A stretch of DNA of 64,000 bases, from contig JAKNSD010000073.1 in the NCBI GenBank assembly GCA_023525715.1, positions 394,062 through 458,061 on the forward strand, written 5' to 3'. The DNA is from Cichorium intybus. Lineage: Eukaryota; Streptophyta; Magnoliopsida; Asterales; Asteraceae. A program made the position numbers and the translations under genes. The notes beneath the pieces were generated by a model. The model was given only the letters and a program-made list of their open reading frames with translations, was not told the origin of the DNA and did not search any database. The first letter of the stretch is position 1. Each line of letters begins with the position of its first letter. Positions 53,501 through 64,000 of this stretch are shown piece by piece.

Positions 53501-54790
53501 TTTTAATGATATTTTTTCTGTTATTTTTAACAATTTGTCGTGTACCCCGGTACATGAAAAATTCTTAATTTTTGAATTTTATTATAATTCAAAAATTACA
53601 TATAATTACACTTTGTGATCATTTTAAAACATTTCTGGTGTAGCTGTGCTCATGAGAAACTCCTTAAATTTTGAATTTTTAATGATATTTTTTCTGTAAT
53701 TTTTAACAATTTGTCGTGTACCCCGGTACATGAAAAATTCTTAATTTTTCAATTTATGTAAAATTCAAAAATTACCTATAATTACACTTTGTGATCATTT
53801 TAAACATTTCTGGTGTATCTAGGTTCATGAGAAACTCCTTAAATTTAGAATTTTTTAATGATATTTTTTCTGTTATTTTTGACAATTTGTCGTGTACCCC
53901 GGTACATGAAAAATTCTTAATTTTTGAATTTTTGTAAAATTCAAAAATTACCTATAATTACACTTTATGATCATTTTAAACATTTCTGGTGTACCTGGGT
54001 TCATGAGAAACTCCTTAAATTTTGAATTTTTTAATGATATTTTTTCTGTTATTTTTAACAATTTGTCGTGTACCCCTGTACATGAAAAATTCTTAATTTT
54101 TGAATTTTTGCAAAATTCAAAAATTACCTATAATTACACTTTGTGATCATTTTAAACATTTCTGGTGTACCTAGGTTCATGAGAAACTACTTAAATTTTG
54201 AATTTTTTAATGATATTTTTTCTGTTATTTTTAACAATTTGTCGTGTACCCCGGTACATGAAAAATTCTTAATTTTTCAATTTTTGTAAAATTCAAAAAT
54301 TACCTATAATTACAATTTGTGATCATTTTAAACATTTCTGTTGTACCTAGGTTCATGAGAAACTCCTTAAATTTTGAATTTTTTAATGATAATTTTTCTG
54401 TTATTTTTAACAATTTGTCGTGTACCCCGGTACATGAAAAATTCTTAATTTTTCAATTTTTGTAAAATTCAAAAATTACCTATAATTACACTTTGTGATC
54501 ATTTTAAACTTTTCTGGTGTACCTAGGTTCATGAGAAACTCCTTAAATTTTGAATTTTTTAATGATATTTTTCTGTTATTTTTAACAATTTGTCGTATAC
54601 CCCGGTACATGAAAAATTCTTAATTTTTCAATTTTTGTAAAATTCAAAAATTACCTATAATTACACTTTGTGATCATTTTAAACATTTCTGGTGTACCTA
54701 GGTTCATGAGAAACTCCTTAAATTTTGAATTTTTTAATGATATTTTTTCTGTTATTTTTAACAATTTGTCGTGTAACCCGGTACATGAAA
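50580..54790 (+). repeat. Higher-order repeat of 1407 bp (8 monomers), three copies
   Basis: The GTATCTAGG variant occurs at 51001, 52408 and 53815. GTAGCTGTGCTC occurs at 50826, 52234 and 53641. The spacing is 1407-1408 bp. The outer limits are approximate. Confidence 0.85.
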
Positions 54791-55190
54791 AATTCTTAGT
54801 TTTTCAATTTTTGTAAAATTCAAAAATTACCTATAATTACACTTTGTGGTCATTTTAAACATTTCTGGTGTACCTAGGTTCTTGAGAAACTCCTTAAATT
54901 TTGAATTTTTTAATGATATTTTTTATGTTATTTTTAACAATTTGTCGTGTACCTCGGTACATGAAAAATTCATAATTTTTGAATTTTTGTAAAATGTAAA
55001 AATTAACTATAATTACACTTTATGATCATTTTAAACATTTCTGGTGTACCTGGGTTCATGAGAAACTCTTTAAATTTTGAATTTTTTAATGATATTTTTC
55101 TGTTATTTTTAACAATATGTCGTGTACCCCGGTACATGAAAAATTCTTAATTTTTGAATTTTATTAAAATTCAAAAATTACCTATAATTA

Positions 55191-58100
55191 CACTTTATTA
55201 TCATTTTAAAACATTTATGGTGTAGCTGGGTTGATGAGAAACTCCTTAAATTTTGAATTTTTAATGATATTTTTTATGTTATTTTTAACAATTTGTCGTG
55301 TACCCCGGTACATGAAAAATTCTTAATTTTTGAATTTTATTAAAATTAAAAAATTACCTATAATTACACTTTATTATCATTTTAAAACATTTATGGTGTA
55401 GCTGGGTTCATGAGAAACTCCTTAAATTTTGAATTTTTAATGATATTTTTTCTGTTATTTTTAACATTTTGTCGTGTACCCCGGTACATGAAAAATTCTT
55501 AATTTTTCAATTTTTGTAAAATTCAAAAATTACCTATAATTACACTTTGTGATCATTTTAAACATTTCTGGTGTACCAAGGTTCATGAGAAATTCCTTAA
55601 ATTTTGAATTTTTTAATGATATTTTTTCTGTTATTTTTAACAATTTGTCGTATACCCCGGTACATGAAAAATTCTTAATTTTTCAATTTTTGTAAAATTC
55701 AAAAATTACCTATAATTACATTTTATGATCATTTTAAACAATCCTAGTGTACCTAGGTTCATGAGAAACTCCTTAAATTTTGAATTTTTTAATGATATTT
55801 TTTCTGTTATTTTTAACAATTTGTCGTGTACCCCGGTACATGAAAAATTCTTAATTTTTCAATTTTTGTAAAATTCAAAAATTTCCTATAATTACAATTT
55901 GTGATCATTTTAAACATTTCTGTTGTACCTAGGTTCATGAGAAACTCCTTAAATTTTGAATTTTTTAATGATAATTTTTCTGTTATTTTTAACAATTTGT
56001 CGTGTACCCCGGTACATGAAAAATTCTTAATTTTTCAATTTTTGTAAAATTCAAAAATTACCTATAATTACACTTTGTGATCATTTTAAAACATTTCTGG
56101 TGTAGCTGTGTTCATGAGAAACTCCTTAAATTTTGAATTTTTAATGATATTTTTTCTGTTATTTTTAACAATTTGTCGTGTACCCCGGTACATGAAAAAT
56201 TCTTAATTTTTCAATTTTTTAAAATTCAAAAATTACCTATAATTACACTTTGTGATCATTTTAAACATTTTTGGTGTACTTGGGTTCATGAGAAACTCCT
56301 TAAATTTTGAATTTTTTAATGATATTTTTTCATTTATTTTTAACAATTTGTCGTGTACCCCGGTACATGAAAAATTCTTAATTTTTCAATTTTTGTGAAA
56401 TTCAAAAATTACCTATAATTAGACTTTGTGATCATTTTAAAACATTTCTGGTGTACCTGGGTTCATGAGAAACTCCTTAAATTTTGAATTTTTTAATGAT
56501 ATTTTTTCTGTTATTTTTAACAATTTGTCGTGTACCCCGGTACATGAAAAATTTTTAATTTTTCAATTTTTGTAAAATTCAAAAATTACCTATAATTACA
56601 ATTTGTGATCATTTTAAACATTTCTGTTGTACCTAGGTTCATGAGAAACTCCTTAAATTTTGAATTTTTTAATGATATTTTTTCATTTATTTTTAACAAT
56701 TTGTCGTGTACCCCGGTACATGAAAAATTCTTAATTTTTCAATTTTTGTAAAATTCAAAAATTACCTATAATTACACTTTGTGATCATTTAAAACATTTC
56801 TGGTGTAGCTGTGTTCATGAGAAACTCCTTAAATTTTGAATTTTTAATGATATTTTTTCTGTTATTTTTAACAATTTGTCGTGTACCCCGGTACATGAAA
56901 AATTCTTAATTTTTCAATTTTTTTAAAATTCAAAAATTACCTATAATTACACTTTGTGATCATTTTAAACATTTTTGGTGTACTTGGGTTCATGAGAAAC
57001 TCCTTAAATTTTGAATTTTACAATGATATTTTTTCATTTATTTTTAACAATTTGTCGTGTACCCCGGTACATGAAAAATTCTTAATATTTCAATTTTTGT
57101 AAAATTCAAAAATTACCTATAATTAGACTTTATGATCATTTTAAACATTTCTGGTGTACCTGGGTTCATGAGATACTCCTTAAATTTTGAATTTTTTAAT
57201 GATATTTTTTCTGTTATTTTTAACAATTTGTCGTGTACTCCGGTACATGAAAAATTCTTAATTTTTGAATTTTATTAAATATCAAAAATTACCTATAATT
57301 ACACTTTATTATCATTTTAAAACATTTATGGTGTAGCTGGGTTCATGAGAAACTCCTTAAATTTTGAATTTTTAATGATATTTTTTATGTTATTTTTAAC
57401 AATTTGTCGTGTACCCCGGTACATGAAAAATTCTTAATTTTTGAATTTTATTAAAATTCAAAAATTACCTATAATTACACTTTATTATCATTTTAAAACA
57501 TTTATGGTGTAGCTGGGTTCATGAGAAACTCCTTAAATTTTGAATTTTTAATGATATTTTTTCTGTTATTTTTAACATTTTGTCGTGTACCCCGGTACAT
57601 GAAAAATTCTTAATTTTTCAATTTTTGTAAAATTCAAAAATTACCTATAATTACACTTTGTGATCATTTTAAACATTTCTGGTGTACCAAGGTTCATGAG
57701 AAACTCCTTAAATTTTGAATTTTTTAATGATATTTTTTCTGTTATTTTTAACAATTTGTCGTATACCCCGGTACATGAAAAATTCTTAATTTTTCAATTT
57801 TTGTAAAATTCAAAAATTACCTATAATTACACTTTGTGATCATTTTAAAACATTTCTGGTGTAGATGTGTTCATGAGAAACTCCTTAAATTTTGAATTTT
57901 TAATGATATTTTTTCTGTTATTTTTAACAATTTGTCGTGTACCCCGGTACATGAAAAATTCTTAATTTTTCAATTTTTGTAAAATTCAAAAATTACCTAT
58001 AATTACAATTTGTGATCATTTTAAACATTTCTGTTGTACCTAGGTTCATGAGAAACTCCTTAAATTTTGAATTTTTTAATGATATTTTTTCATTTATTTT

Positions 58101-58550
58101 TAACAATTTGTCGTGTACCCCGGTACATGAAAAATTCTTAATTTTTCAATTTTTGTAAAATTCAAAAATTACCTATAATGACACTTTGTGATCATTTTAA
58201 AACATTTCTGGTGTAGCTGTGTTCATGAGAAACTCCTTAAATTTTGAATTTTTAATGATACTTTTTCTGTTATTTTTAACAATTTGTCGTGTACCCCGGT
58301 ACATGAAAAATTCTTAATCTTTCAATTTTTTTAAAATTCAAAAATTACCTATAATTACACTTTGTGATCATTTTAAACATTTTTGGTGTACTTGGGTTCA
58401 TGAGAAACTCCTTAAATTTTGAATTTTTTAATGATATTTTTTCATTTATTTTTAACAATTTGTCGTGTACCCCGGTACATGAAAAATTCTTAATTTTTCA
58501 ATTTTTGTAAAATTCAAAAATTACCTATAATTTGACTTTATGATCATTTT
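55191..58550 (+). repeat. Higher-order repeat of ~2111 bp (12 monomers), partial second copy
   Basis: CACTTTATTATC occurs at 55191 and 57302, and TTTTTTCATTTATTTTT at about 56331 and 58443, 2111-2112 bp apart. Several subtypes here (GTAGCTGGG, CATTTATTTTTAAC) are not seen elsewhere in the window. Confidence 0.75.
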
Positions 58551-61206
58551 AAACATTTCTGGTGTACCTGGGTTCATGAGAAACTCCTTAAATTTTGAAT
58601 TTTTTAATGATATTTTTTCTGTTATTTTTAACAATTTGTCGTGTACTCCGGCACATGAAAAATTCTTAATTTTTCAATTTTTGTAAAATTCAAAAATTAC
58701 CTATAATTACACTTTGTGATCATTTTAAACATTTCTGGTGTACCTAGGATCTTGAGAAACTCCTTAAATTTTGAATTTTTTAATGATATTTTTTATGTTA
58801 TTTTTAACAATTTGTCGTGTACCCCGGTACATGAAAAATTCTTAATTTTTGAATTTTTGTAAAATTCAAAAATTACCTATAATTACACTTTATGATCATT
58901 TTAAAACATTTTTGGTGTACCTGGGTTCATGAGAAACTCCTTAAATTTTGAATTTTTTAATGATATTTTTTCTGTTATTTTTAACAATTTGTCGTGTAAC
59001 CAGGTACATGAAAAATTCTTAATTTTTGAATTTTATTATAATTCAAAAATTACCTATAATTACACTTTGTGATCATTTTAAAACATTTCTGGTGTAGCTG
59101 TGTTCATGGGAAACTCCTTAAATTTTGAATTTTTTAATGATATTTTTTCTGTAATTTTTAACAATTTGTCGTGTAACCCGGTACATGAAAAATTCTTAAT
59201 TTTTGAATTTTTGTAAAATTCAAAAATTACCTATAATTACACTTTGTGATCATTTTAAACATTTCTGGTGTACCTAGGTTCATGAGAAACTCCTTAAATT
59301 TAGAATTTTTTAATGATATTTTTTCTGTTATTTTTAACAATTTGTCGTGTACCCCGGTACATGAAAAATTCTTAATTTTTCAATTTTTTTAAAATTCAAA
59401 AATTACCTATAATTACAATTTGTGATCATTTTAAACATTTTTGTTGTACCTAGGTTCATGAGAAACTCCTTAAATTTTGAATTTTTTAATGATAAATTTT
59501 CTGTTATTTTTAACAATTTGTCGTGTACCCCGGTACATTAAAAATTCTTGATTTTTCAATTTTTGTAAAATTCAAAAATTACCTATAATTACAATTTGTG
59601 ATCATTTTAAACATTTCTGGTGTACCTAGGTTCATGAGAAACTCCTTAAATTTTGAATTTTTTAATGATATTTTTCTGTTATTTTTAATAATTTGTCGTG
59701 TACCCCGGTACATGAAAAATTCTTAATTTTTCAATTTTTGTAAAATTCAAAAATTACGTATAATTACAATTTGTGATCATTTTAAACATTTATGGTGTAC
59801 CTAGGTTCATGAGAAACTCCTTAAATTTTGAATTTTTTAATGATATTTTTCTGTTATTTTTAACAATTTGTCGTATAGCCCGGTACTTGAAAAATTCTTA
59901 ATTTTTCAATTTTTGTAAAATTCAAAAATTACCTATAATTACAATTTGTGATCATTTTAAACATTTCTGTTGTACCTAGGTTCATGAGAAACTCCTTAAA
60001 TTTTGAATTTTTTAATGATATTTTTCTGTTATTTTTAACAATTTGTCGTGTACCCCGGTACATGAAAAATTCTTAATTTTTGAATTTTTGTAAAATTCAA
60101 AAATTACGTATAATTACAATTTGTGATCATTTTAAACATTTATGGTGTACCTAGGTTCATGAGAAACTCCTTAAATTTTGAATTTTTAATGATAATTTTT
60201 CTGTTATTTTTAACAATTTGTCGTGTACCCCGGTACATGAAAAATTCTTAATTTTTTAATTTTTGTAAAATTCAAAAATTACCTATAATTACACTTTGTG
60301 ATCATTTTAAACATTTCTGTTGTACCTAGGTTCATGAGAAACTCCTTAAATTTTGAATTTTTTAATGATATTTTTTCCGTTATTTTTAACAATTTGTCGT
60401 GTACCCCGGTACTTGAAAAATTCTTAATTTTTCAATTTTTGTAAAATTCAAAAATTACCTATAATTACACTTTGTGATCATTTTAAACATTTCTGGTGTA
60501 CCTAGGTTCATGAGATACTCCTTAAATTTTGAATTTTTTAATGATATTTTTCTGTTATTTTTAACAATTTGTCGTGTACCCCGGTACATGAAAAATTCTT
60601 AATTTTTGAATTTTTGTAAAATTCAAAAATTACGTATAATTACAATTTGTGATCATTTTAAACATTTATGGTGTACCTAGGTTCATGAGAAACTCCTTAA
60701 ATTTTGAATTTTTTAATGATATTGTTTTTCTTATTTTTAACAATTTGTCGTGTACCCCGGTACATGAAAAATTCTTAATTTTTCAATTTTTGTAAAATTC
60801 AAAAATTACCTATAATTACACTTTGTGATCATTTTAAACATTTCTGTTGTACCTAGGTTCATGAGAAACTCCTTAAATTTTGAATTTTTTAATGATAACT
60901 TTTCTGTTATTTTTAACAATTTGTCGTGTACCCGGTACATGAAAAATTCTTAATTTTTCAATTTTTGTAAAATTCAAAAATTACCTATAATTACACTTTT
61001 TGATCATTTTAAACATTTCTGGTGTACCTAGGTTCATGAGAAACTCCTTAAATTTTGAATTTTTTAATGATATTTTTTTTGTTATTTTTAACAATTTGTC
61101 GTGTACCCCGGTACATGAAAAATTCTTAATTTTTCAATTTTTGTAAAATTCAAAAATTACCTATAATTACAATTTGTGATCATTTTAAACATTTCTGTTG
61201 TACCTA

Positions 61207-63960
61207 GGTTTATGAGAAACTCCTTAAATTTTGACTTTTTTAATGATAATTTTTCTGTTATTTTTAACAATTTGTCGTGTACCCCGGTACATGAAAAATT
61301 CTTAATTTTTCAATTTTTGTAAAATTCAAAAATTACCTATAATTACACTTTGTGATCATTTTAAACATTTCTGGTGTACCTAGGTTCATGAGAAACTCCA
61401 TAAATTTTGAATTTTTAATGATATTTTTTCTGTTATTTTTAACAATTTGTCGTGTACCCCGGTACATGAAAAATTCTTAATTTTTTCAATTTTTGTAAAA
61501 TTCAAAAATTACCTATAATTACACTTTGTGATCATTTTAAACAATTCTGGTGTACCTAGGTTCATGAGAAACTCCTTAAATTTTGAATTTTTTAATGATA
61601 TTTTTTTCTGTTATTTTTAACAATTTGTCGTGTACCCCGGTACATGAAAAATTCTTAATTTTTCAATTTTTGTAAAATTCAAAAATTACCTATAATTACA
61701 CTTTGTGATCATTTTAAACATTTCTGTTGTACCTAGGTTCATGAGAAACTCCTTAAATTTTGAATTTTTTAATGATATTTTTTCTGTTATTTTTAACAAT
61801 TTGTCGTGTACCCCGGTACATGAAAAATTCTTAATTTTTCAATTTTTGTAAAATTCAAAAAATACCTATAATTACAATTTGTGATCATTTTAAACATTTC
61901 TGTTGTACCTAGGTTTATGAGAAACTCCTTAAATTTTGACTTTTTTAATGATAATTTTTCTGTTATTTTTAACAATTTGTCGTGTACCCCGGTACATGAA
62001 AAATTCTTAATTTTTCAATTTTTGTAAAATTCAAAAATTACCTATAATTACACTTTGTGATCATTTTAAACATTTCTGGTGTACCTAGGTTCATGAGAAA
62101 CTCCTTAAATTTTGAATTTTTAATGATATTTTTTCTGTTATTTTTAACAATTTGTCGTGTACCCCGGTACATGAAAAATTCTTAATTTTTCAATTTTTGT
62201 AAAATTCAAAAATTACCTATAATTACACTTTGTGATCATTTTAAACATTTCTGGTGTACCTAGGTTCATGAGAAACTCCTTAAATTTTGAATTTTTTAAT
62301 GATATTTTTTCTGTTATTTTTAACAATTTGTCGTGTACCCCGGTACATGAAAAATTCTTAATTTTTCAATTTTTGTAAAATTCAAAAATTACCTATAATT
62401 ACACTTTGTGATCATTTTAAACATTTCTGTTGTACCTAGGTTCATGAGAAACTCCTTAAATTTTGAATTTTTTAATGATAACTTTTCTGTTATTTTTAAC
62501 AATTTGTCGTGTACCCGGTACATGAAAAATTCTTAATTTTTCAATTTTTGTAAAATTCAAAAATTACCTATAATTACACTTTGTGAACATTTTAAACATT
62601 TCTGGTGTACCTTGGTTCATGAGAAACTCCTTAAATTTTGAATTTTTTAATGATATTTTTTCTGTTATTTTTAACAATTTGTCGTGTACCCCGGTACATG
62701 AAAAATTCTTAATTTTTCAATTTTTGTAAAATTCAAAAATTACCTATAATTACAATTTGTGATCATTTTAAACATTTCTGGTGTACCTAGGTTCATGAGA
62801 AACTCCTTAAATTTTGAATTTTTAATGATAATTTTTCTGTTATTTTTAACAATTTGTCGTGTACCCCGGTACATGAAAAATTCTTAATTTTTCAATTTTT
62901 GTAAAATTCAAAAATTACCTATAATTACACTTTGTGATCATTTTAAAACATTTCTGGTGTAGCTGTGTTCATGAGAAACTCCTTAAATTTTGAATTTTTA
63001 ATGATATTTTTTCTGTTATTTTTAACAATTTGTCGTGTACCCCGGTACATGAAAAATTCTTAATTTTTCAATTTTTGTAAAATTCAAAAATTACCTATAA
63101 TTACAATTTGTGATCATTTTAAACATTTCTGTTGTACCTAGGTTCATGAGAAACTCCTTAAATTTTGAATTTTTAATGATATTTTTTCTGTTATTTTTAA
63201 CAATTTGTCGTGTACCCCGGCACATGAAAAATTCTTAATTTTTTCAATTTTTGTAAAATTCAAAAATTACCTATAATTACACTTTGTGATCATTTTAAAC
63301 ATTTCTGTTGTACCTAGGTTCATGAGAAACTCCTTAAATTTTGAATTTTTAATGATATTTTTTCTGTTATTTTTAACAATTTGTCGTGTACCCCGGTACA
63401 TGAAAAATTCTTAATTTTTTCAATTTTTGTAAAATTCAAAAATTACCTATAATTACACTTTGTGATCATTTTAAACATTTTTGTTGTACCTAGGTTCATG
63501 AGAAACTCCTTAAATTTTGAATTTTTTAATGATATTTTTTCTGTTATTTTTAACAATTTGTCGTGTACCCCGGTACATGAAAAATTCTTAATTTTTCAAT
63601 TTTTGTAAAATTCAAAAATTACCTATAATTACAATTTGTGATCATTTTAAACATTTCTGTTGTACCTAGGTTTATGAGAAACTCCTTAAATTTTGACTTT
63701 TTTAATGATAATTTTTCTGTTATTTTTAACAATTTGTCGTGTACCCCGGTACATGAAAAATTCTTAATTTTTCAATTTTTGTAAAATTCAAAAATTACCT
63801 ATAATTACACTTTGTGATCATTTTAAACATTTCTGGTGTACCTAGGTTCATGAGAAACTCCTTAAATTTTGAATTTTTAATGATATTTTTTCTGTTATTT
63901 TTAACAATTTGTCGTGTACCCCGGTACATGAAAAATTCTTAATTTTTCAATTTTTGTAAA
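61207..63960 (+). repeat. Short-period higher-order repeats (706 bp and ~1755 bp)
   Basis: The CTAGGTTTATGAG ... TTTTGACTTTTTTAATG variant occurs at about 61207, 61913 and 63668. The first spacing is 706 bp (4 monomers) and the second about 1755 bp (10 monomers). Confidence 0.7.
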
Positions 63961-64000
63961 ATTCAAAAATTACCTATAATTACACTTTGTGATCATTTTA

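Larger units (their letters stand above)
35492..64000 (+). repeat. Satellite block B, ~176-bp monomers (~162 copies)
   Basis: This continues the block A array in the same orientation, to the window edge. Monomers are 175-177 bp (for example 63565-63740). Subtypes recur in ordered groups whose period changes: 2639 and 2283 bp (about 37600-42700), 2814 bp (about 43800-49400), 1407 bp (about 50600-54800), 2111 bp (about 55200-58500) and 706 bp near the end. No gene, RNA gene or other transposon is seen in these 28.5 kb. Confidence 0.97.

Noticed and set aside
35492..64000. CRISPR-like or gene-cluster interpretation of the regular repeats
   Set aside because: No unique spacers between repeats; the whole 176-bp unit repeats. 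This is satellite DNA.

Overview
The window looks like plant (eudicot-type) nuclear DNA from a satellite-rich, centromere-like or heterochromatic locus. The reasons are a long AT-rich tandem array with a monomer of about 176 bp and two large Ty1/copia LTR retrotransposons primed by plant initiator-Met tRNA. I see no ordinary host gene, no tRNA or rRNA and no bacterial feature. The species cannot be named from the sequence alone.

Layout: 1-11270 is retrotransposon copy 1 on the minus strand, cut off at the left window edge about 1.2 kb short of its 3' end. 11271-22361 is satellite block A (about 63 monomers). 22362-35491 is retrotransposon copy 2 on the plus strand, complete at 13,130 bp, with two identical 320-bp LTRs and a 5-bp ATTAC target duplication. 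35492-64000 is satellite block B (about 162 monomers), running off the right edge. The two elements are head to head, with their 5' LTRs facing each other across block A. All monomers inspected run in the same direction, and the array resumes exactly after copy 2.

The element carries five parts in its own sense order. (1) A very long Gag (1032 aa: UBN2-type domain, CCHC knuckle, coiled coil, basic Pro-rich tail). (2) A Pol (PR-IN-RT-RNaseH) in the same frame as Gag, separated by UAA. (3) An antisense gene of 138 codons for a tandem Agenet (plant Tudor-like) protein, with its own TATA box and AATAAA. (4) A 78-87 nt poly(A) tract. (5) A third sense ORF of 1082 aa with its own TATA-like box, nuclear-localisation-like basic clusters, a Pro-rich linker and a coiled coil. 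Gag contains a consensus 5' splice donor at a codon boundary, and a 3' acceptor overlaps the Gag stop. Removing this 1908-bp interval would join Gag residue 400 to Pol in frame. All of this is present in both copies.

Each copy has a different pol lesion: copy 1 has a 695-bp deletion with 7 bp of filler, and copy 2 has a 1-nt frameshift. Gag, the Agenet ORF and the third ORF remain open in both. Copy 2 has identical LTRs, so it is young. The proposed working picture is inference: a copia element that carries its own chromatin-reader gene in antisense and whose copies sit in satellite heterochromatin.

The satellite is organised into higher-order repeats whose period changes along the array (about 1056, 1616, 2320, 2639/2283, 2814, 1407, 2111 and 706 bp), as expected for local homogenisation by unequal exchange.
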